From Cladorhizidae sp. MBARI D1340-BT2 (taxonomy: Eukaryota; Porifera; Demospongiae; Poecilosclerida; Cladorhizidae): a stretch of DNA of 64,000 nucleotides. Positions within the stretch are counted from its first letter, which is position 1, and each line of letters starts with the position of its first letter. Under the pieces are notes generated by a model. It was not told the DNA's origin and ran no database searches. It saw nothing but the letters and a program-made list of their open reading frames with translations. A program made the translations under genes and the position numbers. The stretch is taken from contig JAQNBH010000009.1 in NCBI GenBank assembly GCA_028752905.1, positions 25,962,370 through 26,026,369 on the forward strand, read 5' to 3'. Positions 32,707 through 42,639 of the stretch are shown one piece after another.

Positions 32707-33520
32707 TTACAAAGCCTGCAGATACTCAGGCGTGTCTACAGCACTCTCTTCCTCCTTCTTCTTCCAGAATCTGGTCAACTGGTCTAGGGGCATCCTCATC
32801 CCTCTCTCAAAAAGCAACTCATATGGGGAAAAGCCAGTAGTTTTGTGGGGGGTTCCCCGATAAGCCCATAGAAGGTAGGGCAAGCATTTGTCCCATTCTA
32901 TGTCTTGACTTGTTGTTAGCTTGCGCAACAAACGCTTCATGGTGGAGTTGAAACGCTCCACCATACCATCCGTTTGGGGATGATATGGTGAAGTTCTGAC
33001 TCTCTTGATCCCAGTTAATTTACACAGGTGAGTCATCACCTTTCCCACAAAGTTTGTCCCGTTGTCTGTCAGGATCTCCTCTGGCAGACCTATTCTGGCT
33101 ATTACTTCCATCAAACACTCCGCGATGGTTTCCGCGGTGGCATTCCTCAAGGGGAAAGCCTCCGGCCATCGGGTACAATAATCCATAATTACGAGTATGA
33201 ATTTATTCCCTCCCTTCGTTCTTTTGAGGGGGCCAAATATATCCATGGCGATTCTGGCAAATGGTTGGCCTATGATAGGTAGGGGTTGTAGGGGGTTCCT
33301 GGCTGAAATAGCAGGTCTAGCCTTCTGGCAAATGGGGCATGATTGGCACAGGGCGTGGACATCGCTGGCCAGCCCCGGCCAGTCCATGCGGGCTCTGATC
33401 AAATTCAATGTCCTCTCTTGGCCAAAGTGGCCTGCCACTATTGATGTGTGGGCCAGCCTCAACACTTTGGCTCTAGCTAGTTTAGGTACTACTATCAAAC
33501 TCTTCCCTCCCTTGAGATAG
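32707..33520 (-). pseudogene. Gypsy C integrase: zinc finger and D,D35E core
   Basis: The block has the H2C2 finger (AHTSIVAGHFGQ, CQSCPICQKARP), the core with MDIFGPLKRTKGGNKFILVI (first Asp), ILTDNGTNFVG (second Asp) and YHPQTDGMVERFNSTMKRLL (Glu), then LLWAYRGTPHKTTGFSPYEL. All three catalytic acids are present and the block is unbroken to a stop at 32707. The start is not a real Met: the frame is open upstream to about 33520, where the element is cut. Integrase inserts the cDNA into chromosomes. Confidence 0.92.
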
Positions 33521-33904
33521 GAAACAAGTCAGAAGAACTAGACTTCATCTCACCACATGAGAAAAAGAATGTTCCTAGAAGCAGTCATGGTTGTTAAAAA
33601 TAAAAAATAAAAAGTTTAATCTTGGTCATTTTTACTTTTATAATGATTTTCACACTGGACATGTACAGTTTTTAAAGATCTTGAGCTTTGTGGAGCATTT
33701 TTATAATTTTTTGTTGTTTTGGAGAGCCTGCTTGCCTTCTTCCTGGCTATTGTACTTGTTAAAAATATCTCGCGGTATTTACTCCAATTCTTAATATTTC
33801 AGGATGGTTCACGTCATATTGTGAACCAGCCTTTAGAATAAAAACTATGGAGTATGAATATATCCTTAACAACCCATTGAGTGTGAGGTGCATGTAGGCA
33901 CACT
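33521..33904. other. AT-rich, no gene recognised
   Basis: It follows the truncated end of gypsy C. It does not continue the integrase of gypsy A in any frame I could follow. Confidence 0.45.
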
Positions 33905-34200
33905 TAACATACAGTATAGGGGTGGGGCTAAACCTAGGGCTAGAGTTAGGGCTAGCCATTATAGTTAGGCTTAGGGCTAGAGATAAGGCTAAGGTTGGGG
34001 CTGAGGTAGGGCTAAATCTAGGAGTATTGTTGGGCTTGGACTAGAATTGGGGTTAAGTCAGGGATAGAGTTAGGGCAAAGGCTAGTGCTAAAGTTAGGGC
34101 TAATACTAGAGCTAGGCATGTTGCATGATCCCACTGTAGTATTTGTGGCAAGCCTTCTATAATAGTCCTAGTTCTCTAGCCCTAGCCCTAGGCTATAAGA
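33905..34200. repeat. Degenerate GTTAGGGCTA-type repeat field
   Basis: TAGGGCTA, GTTAGGG, CTAGGGCTAGAG and related motifs recur about 20 times with irregular spacing. The far end (34170-34195) carries the complement (CTAGCCCTAGCCCTAG). This suggests an old interstitial telomere-like array, though hexamer register is not kept. Confidence 0.6.
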
Positions 34201-35393
34201 CACAATGGTTGTCTGTCTGCATGCTAACGTATAGTTACAATTTTCTAGGTGTATATGGTGCCCTCTATGAGACAAACAGAAATTCATCACTCCCACTCCC
34301 ACCCGCACCCCCTCCCATCCACACACCCCTCCAGAGAATGCTTGATCCTGCCTCTCACTAAGTTGACCATAATCTAAAACTCAGTTGAACCATGTATCTG
34401 CCTTAGTTTGGCTGTAATGTCTGTTTTAAAGTTTTGGGCCATTGACTAAGGACGCCCAGGGTCCAAAACCTTCCCAGTGTAGGGCAGTTCTAGACATGTG
34501 TATGGAGGCCAAAGATGGCCAAGCCTATAAACTGCATGCATGCATGCTATACACACACAAAATGCAGATTCCTATGTATTTACCTAGGAAAATTTTCTAT
34601 AAAAATTTAAATCAAGCTATATTGTGTGTGTGAGTATGTATTATATTTATATTTACTTCTGTATAGACCCCAACACAAGCTTCAGTGTTTCTAGAATTAC
34701 AATAACTTTTCTCAATAATCAACTACTCTCGTGTTTTGTGCTAGATGCTCTAGCATTCATCTATTGAGAAAGTTATTTAATTGCTTGTCAACAGAAAGTT
34801 CGTTGATTGCAAATTAAATTTTTTTATCTCGAATTCATTTGGATTTCGCCATCCCAAAGAAACTAATAACTCTACTTCCTCTTGGAGCCTATACTCTCAC
34901 ATGGCATCTACTTGTGTATAATCCACAACGGTACTTTTCTACTTTGGTTAAGCATCAATCATGACTATATCTACTCCTGTTCCACACCAAATATTTCTTC
35001 CATCGCTGATGAGTTGTCTACACATCACACCCTCCAGCTCCTCTATACAGCAGTTCAAACATCCTTCATCCCTTACCTAGCCCTCTACACATAATTATGA
35101 TACATACATTCATGGATTGATTGCATCTGCAGTTGGGCACTGCTTCACAAGTGGTTGTATTCATTGTCCATATTCTTGCCCGCTAATGCTACAGGTACTC
35201 TATATAAGTACAGGTCCTCTATTGCAAAGTTGTAAAGCTGCAACTAAAGTTTCCTCTCCCACTCCCACTTTCCCTTCCTAGATTTGGGGATGTGTGTTTG
35301 GTTGGCAGTGTTTGTCTATTCTTGCCCCCATGCGGTACCTTCCTTGTATTGCTATTGTGATAAAGTCCTGCTTTTCTTTATTGTGATATTCAG
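34201..35393. other. No gene recognised
   Basis: The stretch is AT-rich with one 70-codon open segment (34882-35094) lacking recognisable motifs. The last bases (CTTTATTGTGATATTCAG) form a plausible splice acceptor for the next exon. Confidence 0.4.
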
Positions 35394-35756
35394 CATAATA
35401 ATGAATGCATCGACTCACATCACATGCAACTGATTCAGTGGATTGGCCCAAAAGGAGAGGGACAAGAATTACGACTTTATAATGAGCTAGCGGCAGATTG
35501 GAATAAAGCAGCAGAAATAATTAGTGTTACTGCGACGAGGCTAATAGCATCCATGTATATAGGCAACCCCGAGAAGTGCATGAGGGCCATCATGGAGAAA
35601 TGGATGAAGAATACACCGAAAATGAATATCCAATGCACATGGAGGGGCCTGTGCAAATTGTTAGTATGCATGGAACTTAGTGAAGTCGGTAAATTTTTTA
35701 GAGAGGCACTTTACGCTGACCTCACTGACTTGAAGGACAACTTTGAGACATCTGAA
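35394..35756 (+). CDS. Death-domain-like exon of a host gene
   Basis: The exon opens after a pyrimidine-rich acceptor ending CAG at 35393 and is open to a TGA at 35781-35783. A GTGAGC donor within it at 35757 is the likelier end. It encodes about 115 residues with the helical pattern of Death-fold domains: LYNELAADWNKAAEIISVTA, then GNPEKCMRAIMEKWMKNTP, CTWRGLCKLLVCMELSEVG and KFFREAL. The 'PEKC...W....TW..L' arrangement is typical of Death domains, which join signalling complexes in innate immunity and apoptosis. No start codon is convincing, so upstream exons must lie further left, but I could not find them. A short open segment after an acceptor at 36478 (GKDCSIEYVPEDLVLFIAEA, then Ser, Phe and stop) may be a terminal exon. 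Confidence 0.5.
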
Positions 35757-35780
35757 AGTGAGCTAGTATTATTGTGTTGT

Positions 35781-36400
35781 TGATCTGTGCAGTAGAACCT
35801 TCCTTTCTCTTGGGCTTCTAACTATAGGAGCTAGTGATATTGTGTTGTTTATGTGTCAGTTCATCTCCCTTACCCTTGGGTTCCTAACTATGGGAGTTAG
35901 TGGTATTGTGTTATTGATCTGTGCAGTGTAACCTCTCTTACACTTGGGCTCCTAACTATGGGGGCTAGTGGTATTGTGTTGTTGATGTGTCAGTGGACCT
36001 TGGGTTCCTAACTATGGGAGCTAGTGGTAGTGTGTTGCTGATGTGTGCAGTGGAACCACCATTACACTGGGCTTCTAACTATTGGAGATAATACTAATGT
36101 GTTGTTGTGTGAGAAGAACCTCCCTTAGCATTGTGCTCCTAACTATGGGAGATAGTTGATGTGTGCAGTTGAACCTCCCTCACACTTGGGCTCCTAACTA
36201 TGGAGGCTAGTAGTATTGTGTTGTTGATGTGTGCAGTGGAAACTCCCTTACACTTGGGCTCCTAACTATGGGAGCTAGTTGATGTGTGCAGTGGAACCTC
36301 CCTTAGAATTGGGCTCTAACTATGGGAGCTAGTGGTATTGTGTTTTGATGTATACAATAGAACCTCCCTTACCTTGTGCTCCTAATCATAGGACCTAGTT
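35781..36400. repeat. About 68-bp minisatellite, nine units
   Basis: Units contain GTGCAGTGGAACCTCCCTTA, ACTTGGGCTCCTAACTATGG and GAGCTAGTGGTATTGTGTTG. Some are shortened by loss of the last part. The array begins next to the Death-like exon and probably lies in its intron or 3' flank. Confidence 0.9.
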
Positions 36401-36554
36401 CATATGGGATGTGGGTTTGGCAAGACCACTCACACCCACAATCATGACCTACCAAGTTCATTTGCATTTTCCAATAGGGTAAAGATTGTAGCATTGAGTA
36501 TGTTCCAGAAGACTTGGTACTCTTCATAGCGGAGGCTTCATTTTGAAGACAAGT

Positions 36555-38327
36555 GCACTGTCATTTTGCTTGAGAGCTACAGAAATGTCTACAAAGAGTG
36601 GAACCTCTGATACTACATTTTAAGCTAGCATATATTCTATATATATTGTAAATCCGGAGATGCAATAGTTGCCTTCTAGCAGTATAAAGAGAGAGGGTAC
36701 CACAAGTGTTCTGTGGAGTATTATTCACTCAACCTGCTACAACATGCAATGCTTAGTCTGGGGCGGCACGGGCAAATAAGGAATATGATTAACACCGTGT
36801 GTTTACAGTTTGAAAATCAGTTATGTTGTCAATCTTCACAAAATTATCTGTGATCGTATTTGCTTACAAAATAATTAGTCAATAGTCAATTGCATTATAT
36901 TGTCTTGCTTCATGGTTAAAATACATTCTCCTCTATGTATATACTTAAAGACCATTCGCTGGGAGCATTGGTTGCAGACATCACAAAATCAACATTTGCA
37001 TAATACTCTGTATCTTACAGGTCTCCAGCAATCCTTATACTCAAGCCATTATTTTCAATAGCTTATCCATACATTGAGGACAGAAGTAGTGTTCTATTTT
37101 TTGGCAAGCCAGTATGCTTAATTCATCAATTATATCCTGAAAAAACTTATATCTTGGAATCATCCTTCCTCATCAGCTTATAAAAATTTCTATCACTACT
37201 GGTCGTTGTGGCCACTGATTGCACATCCCGGTCTAGCAAAGAACTTGAGGCACAAAATGATTTTCAAAATATGGTGATGGTTAGTAGCCATTGCTATGAC
37301 AGAGAACTGCTAAGTATCTCACTTACATTGTGTGTTGTTGTGAAGTTAGTTAGTAGTATTCCACAGAACTCTTGTGATACTGCCTCTGTTCATGCTGCTT
37401 GAAGGAAACGATTGCATATTTCAAATTACAGAAACCTTTGGATAGCTACTAGTATATTATTACCTACCAGACTGTATGTTTGCATAAAATTATCCAGTTA
37501 GCAATTTCATACTTACATCAGAGATTAAAGCCTCATAGATTTTCCTTGTCACAAGTTTCAAGCAAAGTTAACAATGCACCCGACCTTCCAAATGAAGCCA
37601 CCACATCGAAGAGAACTGTCACCTGGAATGAACCTAACACTACTGTCTTTTCCATAAGGTTGCTTGGGGGAAAAAATTGCTTGGTTGCGAGGCTCATTAA
37701 TTGAAAGGTTCATAGCCAGCCATACCAAAACATGAACACACGATCTCAGACTGCTGGTACTTTTCATTGCACAGCGAAGCACTAAAGGTAGAGCAGTTCA
37801 ATCGCGATTGTGGACTTCCCTGGCTGCTGGGTGACCACACTTGAGAGCCTAAATTTGAACCCATGAAACCATAATTTTTCTATATTCAGTTTTTATCACC
37901 TAAAAAATGGAAAAGAAAACAAAAATTTATATTTGTCATCAATAGCAACCTCTAGCCCTAGCCATCTACTACTCTAAAGCCCTAGCAGTTTTAGAACTTC
38001 TAACTCTTGACAACCATTACATGAATAATTGCCGAGAAATATATATATTGAATTTTTGTTTTTATCTCTCATTTTACTCAGCTAATGATTATTGTGTATT
38101 AGTGCAAAGTTATACAGAAACTTTGAGCTCTGGACTGAGAGTGTATTAGGATGTAGGTGGTGAAAAATGGAAATCATTGACCTCCTTTTAATATCATATA
38201 ATTCTGACGTTCCACTCGTTCTTTATAATATGCACTACAATTTGCTATTTACAATACTATATACAGCTGTGATTTGTTGTCCCTGCATAATATGAATGCA
38301 TTCTTGGTATATTTCTTCAAACTTTAG
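36555..38327. other. Mostly non-coding, one possible exon
   Basis: Positions 37562-37660 have an acceptor-like TTTCAAG and a balanced open segment (SKVNNAPDLPNEATTSKRTV), with a G-GTTGCT end. It could be an exon related to the array to its right. Otherwise AT-rich with stops. Confidence 0.35.
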
Positions 38328-38482
38328 TTCCTACAAGTGATGGTACAAAAATTGGAACATCAGCAGGTCTTCCATTCAAAAGATCCACACAGGTGAGCTA
38401 CTGTTGTGTTTGCTTGATTTAATGAATGTTTTATTTTTCAGACGCCATCCTTCCCAGAACAAGCCAGCCAGTCAGAATTCTG
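38328..38482 (+). CDS. Duplicated exon pair 1
   Basis: Exon a1 (38328-38392) lies between an ACTTTAG acceptor and a CAG-GTGAGC donor and encodes PTSDGTKIGTSAGLPFKRST. After a 49-bp intron, exon b1 (38442-38482) lies between TTTTTCAG and TG-GTATGTG and encodes TPSFPEQASQSEF. Both match later pairs in sequence and splice sites. The pair totals 106 bases, one base off a multiple of three, so this copy may be broken. Family unknown; the residues are small and polar, suggesting a disordered linker. Confidence 0.5.
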
Positions 38483-38967
38483 GTATGTGTAACTTAGTTC
38501 GGAATACTGGGTTTTATTGAATGTGTTTTTTTCCATGTGGAAGGAATTGGTCCATACAATAAAAGTGCTCACAGCAAATTAATCAACAAACACAGATGAT
38601 CAACAAACACAGAGGTTATATTTTTCATCGGGTTATCCAAGATAAAGGATCTACTTTTTAGGTCTATAATTTCAAAATGAAATATGTACCAAAGGAAGTG
38701 AAACATGAAATATCGTGTCTATTCATATCCTATTTTTCTCAGCTCATGTTCAAAGATGTAAGTCAAGAAAGTAGAGTGACTCTTACAATTTTAAGATATA
38801 CTTTGCTGTTGTTTTAAATCTGTTTTAAATGCACACAGCACTCTTTTAACACCCGTTGGGGCAAAGTGGGTATTAAAACTACACCACTCCAGTATGGCAC
38901 CATACATTGATTGTATAGTATTACACAGTATGAATGCATTCTATGATCACACATATTTTTTATCCAG

Positions 38968-39135
38968 GAGTGCCTACAAGTGCTGTTCCAAAAGTTGGCC
39001 TATCAGGAGAAGGTCTTCCAGCCACACATGTGAGCCAACACTCTATTGTTGTGTTTGTTTGCTTAATTTAATGTAATATATTGTTAATCCTACAGGCTCA
39101 ATCCTTTTCTGGTGAGCAAGCCTATGAAATTCCTG
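38968..39135 (+). CDS. Duplicated exon pair 2
   Basis: Exon a2 (38968-39029) encodes VPTSAVPKVGLSGEGLPATH between TATCCAG and T-GTGAGCC. Exon b2 (39096-39135) encodes AQSFSGEQAYEIPG between CTACAG and G-GTATGTG. The intron is 66 bp. Together they are 102 bases, a multiple of three. The upstream intron ends with the same GTATGAATGCATTC block found before pairs 1 and 3. Confidence 0.5.
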
Positions 39136-40435
39136 GTATGTGTTACTTACTTTGCAATACTGCAATACTGCTTGTTTTAGTTGTTTGTGGGATTTTAGGT
39201 ACTGTTAAAAAGATCTTCTCAGAATAAATAAAGAAATTATGTAACATCCTTGACATAAGAAGCCTAACACTCCAAAGGTTTAGCTTAATTAGAAAACCTA
39301 TGATTTTTTATATTAGTGTGATGAACACATGCCGATAATTATGTCATATTAAATGTTGTGTCTGTTCATGTCCCATTTTTCGTGGCTTATGTCACATACA
39401 TTAAAGTTTTCACTTCAGTCTGCCTTAAAGTCAGCACTTCCACATAGCAAGTGCCCATTATACAGTTTTCTCTGATCTATGATTTGACTTGTTGCTTGAA
39501 GAAACTGCCCAGTGCATAATAGGATAGCAAAGATAGCAAAGATAGAAGGTAGGATAACAATGAAAATGCATTGCTAGACTTGGATGAAGCTAAAGTTGAC
39601 AACCTGGAAGCAGTTGAAGCAGAGGCACTGGCTAGACTTTTGTTAAAACCATGAAATCCTCATCTAGAGCTAACTAACCTCTAACTTCATTACAGTGGTA
39701 ACACAGGGTGTCTATGTAAAATAACCGTGCAAATTACATAACGCAAGCACCCATCCATCAGATATTCAAGGTGAGTAGCTAGTTCAACTCCCTTTATGTC
39801 CTTTAGGGTAGATATTACTGAGTGGCACTGCAGTGGCATAAGTGCATGTGTGTACAGCCAGGTATTGCAATAGTACTCTCCATATTGGCATATTTCAAAA
39901 TAGGTTGGAAAAAATCGTGTCTTAGCTGAAACTTATTTAGGCAGTTTTTTAACATCCTAAAGGTGGTTTCTTCTATTTTTGGCTCCAAATAGAATTCCAG
40001 CTTACCATGAATTCACTATGGTAGTACCTAGCAGATATAAAAAATAAACGAATTAAAACCTGGATTAATTAAAAAAAAATTTTTTTACCATCTATAACAA
40101 ACTGAAATTGGTAAAGAACTGAAATTGGTAAAGAACATCAACACTATAATTGACTTGTTTATGTGTGCAATATTTAGCTAAACTGAGCTCAATTGGCAGC
40201 TACATATTGCATGCTTGTAACCAGCACCATTCTATGCTTGAATTGTTTGACTCATATTCTATTCTTGCTCGGTTGCAATGCAATAATTGTTTGTGCTCTA
40301 TTAGAGTTTGATATGCTTTATTTGAGTTTCAGCTATAGAATTAAAATATATTAGAGCTGTCAGAAACAGATTTATTATCCCTACATATATAGTATGAATG
40401 CATTCTTGATTTATATTTAGATTACTGAACTTTAG

Positions 40436-40603
40436 ACCCTGGATTGCCTACAAGTGCTCGTACAAAAATTGAGACATCAGGTCATCCAAGAAAAAGATCC
40501 ACACAGGTGTGCCAATCCTCTATGGTTGTGTTTGCTAGATTTAATGAATGTTTTATTTTACAGACTCTATCCTTCTCTGATAAACAAGCCAGAGATAATA
40601 CTG
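40436..40603 (+). CDS. Duplicated exon pair 3
   Basis: Exon a3 (40436-40506) encodes DPGLPTSARTKIETSGHPRK and ends RSTQ like pair 1, between ACTTTAG and CAG-GTGTGC. Exon b3 (40564-40603) encodes TLSFSDKQARDNTG between TTTACAG and G-GTATGTG. The intron is 57 bp, and the pair totals 111 bases, keeping frame. It resembles pair 1 most closely. Confidence 0.5.
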
Positions 40604-40895
40604 GTATGTGTAAATTAGTTTGGAATACTGGATAATATTTATGTGGATAGTTTTACAAAAATTGGCCCACACAATGAAAGTGCCCACATCATATAATCAA
40701 GAAACACAAGGGTTATTTTTAACCTTGTGTTATCAAGATAAAGGGATCCACTTTTTTAAAGTTCTATAATTTCAAAATGAAATATAATAATATCAATTCA
40801 AATGCAATATGAAATAATGTGTCTATTCATATCCTATTTTCATCAGCTTAGTTCAAAGATGTAAGTCAAGAAGTGATTTTTTGTTAATACTACAG

Positions 40896-40935
40896 GTTCA
40901 ATCCTTTTCTGATGAGCAAGCATATGAAATTCCTG
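40896..40935 (+). pseudogene. Lone copy of exon b with lost donor
   Basis: After ATACTACAG it reads VQSFSDEQAYEIP, close to exon b2. The expected G-GTATGTG donor is changed to G-ATATTGTG, so splicing would fail. No partner exon a was seen before it. Confidence 0.5.
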
Positions 40936-41282
40936 ATATTGTGTTACTTACTTTGGAATACTGTTTGGGTGTTTATGGGATTTTAGGCATTGTTAACAAA
41001 ACCTCTTGGAACAAATAAAGAAATTATGTTATGCCTTTGACATAAGAAGCCTAATAATCTATATGTCTAGCTAGTTTAGAACATCTGTTATTTTTTTACA
41101 TCAATATGAAGACATGCAGAGAAATATGTCAAGAAAAGTTGTGTATTGATAACCCATTTTTCTCAGCTAATGTCGTGAAATTATATTTTATTTTCAGTTG
41201 GCTTGTGATCATAGTCGGCACCATCTACAAAGCAAATACCAACTTTGCAAGTTTTCTGTGATGATTTGACTGGGTAGATATA

Positions 41283-41688
41283 GCCAAAAATATAACATGT
41301 AACAATTATGTCAAATAACAATAACAATATGCCAAATAACATTAATAACATGTAATAATATACCAAATAACAATATAAACAATATGCCAAATAACAATAA
41401 TAACATGTAACAGTATACCAAATACAGTAACAATATACCAAATAACAATAATAACATTTAACAATATGCCAAATAACAATAATAACATGTAACAATATGC
41501 CAAATAACAATAATAACATGTAACAATATACCAAATAACAATAATTACATGTAACAATATGCCAAATAACAATAATAACATGTAACAATATGCCAAATAA
41601 CAAAAATAACATGTAACAATATAACAATTTGCCAAATACCAATAATAACATGTAACAATATGCCAAATAACAATAATAACATGTAACA
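41283..41688. repeat. About 31-bp minisatellite, left part
   Basis: Around 13 units of CAATATGCCAAATAACAATA followed by ATAACATGTAA are present, with some short units. The hydrophobic Tyr/Cys-rich open frames on the minus strand come from the repeat. The same unit resumes at 42462 after an inserted transposon. Confidence 0.92.
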
Positions 41689-41691
41689 ATA

Positions 41692-42449
41692 GTGACACGG
41701 CATAGGGACTTTATAGAAAAAAGTAAAACGCGAGAAAATTGAACTTTTAGTTGGGACGGTTAATTTTTAACGGCATGACATAATAATCGCTATTTTTATA
41801 CCTTAAATTGAATTCTTACGTCATCATAGCGGCATGCACTAAAAAGAGTATGGAAAAATCTAAAAGTTGGTCTATGTTTCGAGTTGATTGAGTACGTATT
41901 GTGGAAGTTACAGCAAGTTAAACTGAAGGTAGTCTTTTTCTATTTTAGCTGGTCTTTCCAGAGAAGCGTGTGGAATAAACTTTAGCTACAATGGCAGAGG
42001 AGACTCCTACCTCTCCATCTAATTTCACTCTAGATAACATCTCTCCAGTCACTGAGCTAGATGGCAGTCATGAGGACAATAATGAGAAGGAAACAGTGGA
42101 TGAGTTCTTCTCCACAGGTTGTGGCTGTTAGCTTGGTCCTGACTGCTCAAGTCTTCTCTGTGGGGAGTTAGCAGTGAGGAGTTAGCAGTGACTACAAGAA
42201 ATGTGTTTAGTTGCCATCTCTTTTTCTGTTTTCACTACTCACCTAGAGCCTTCAAAACCAGTAAAATCTGGATTATTACATCATTGTTTATTATTAACAC
42301 CATTAATAAATTTTATATCTTAAGAATGGTAATGTATTGACCTATAATATTTTGAGAAAACATTCTTCATTATCTAAGGAATATATTAAAAAAGTAAAAA
42401 TAAATTGGAAAAAAAATCAAAGTCCCTTGAGCATCCTATGCCATGTCAC
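41692..42449. mobile_element. 758-bp TIR transposon inside the minisatellite
   Basis: The ends are GTGACACGGCATAGG and, on the other strand, GTGACATGGCATAGG, followed on both sides by a GGACTTT motif. ATA is present before and after (41689-41691 and 42450-42452), suggesting a 3-bp duplication as in PIF/Harbinger-type elements. The class is not certain. It interrupts a repeat array that continues on its right side. Confidence 0.8.
41991..42131 (+). CDS. Short acidic ORF inside the TIR transposon
   Basis: It starts at ATG 41991 (MAEETPTSPSNFTLDN) and is open for 46 codons, ending at TAG, or could splice at ACAG-GTTGTG (42117). It is rich in Asp, Glu and Ser. It could be the N-terminus left from an accessory transposon protein; I do not recognise it. 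Confidence 0.35.
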   Translation: MAEETPTSPSNFTLDNISPVTELDGSHEDNNEKETVDEFFSTGCGC

Positions 42450-42461
42450 ATATTTTATTAT

Positions 42462-42548
42462 AATTATACCAAATAACAATAATAACGTAACAATATGCCA
42501 AATAGCAATAATAATATGTAACAATATACCAAATAACACCGTAGGTAT
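42462..42548. repeat. About 31-bp minisatellite, right part
   Basis: Three units of the same array as 41283-41688 are present. The array then abuts truncated gypsy gag sequence at about 42550. Confidence 0.85.
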
Positions 42549-42639
42549 CACAGGAGATGTGGTATTCACATAAGAGCTCAGTTCTTACTTTTGGGTAGTC
42601 TTTCTGCTGATCTGCAGGCATGGAGGCGACAGCAGTAAG

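Larger units (their letters stand above)
30320..33520 (-). mobile_element. Gypsy C: Gmr1-like element with nearly open pol, 5' truncated
   Basis: On the minus strand there is integrase, GPY/F, RT, RNase H, a polypurine tract and a 3' LTR, in that order. The three long blocks (33498-32707, 32700-32431, 32319-30790) share one frame, and only two stop codons interrupt about 2.7 kb. Gag, protease and the 5' LTR are missing; homology ends near 33520. It lies within the integrase of gypsy A. It is the best preserved element in the window. Confidence 0.92.

Noticed and set aside
30320..33520. Idea that gypsy C is a complete insertion with a 5-bp duplication
   Set aside because: The 5' LTR, gag and protease are absent, and the five bases before 30320 (CCTGC) do not recur at 33520.
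41181..41698. Two long hydrophobic minus-strand frames rich in Tyr, Cys, Leu and Ile
   Set aside because: They are translations of the 31-bp minisatellite; the amino-acid pattern repeats with the DNA unit.
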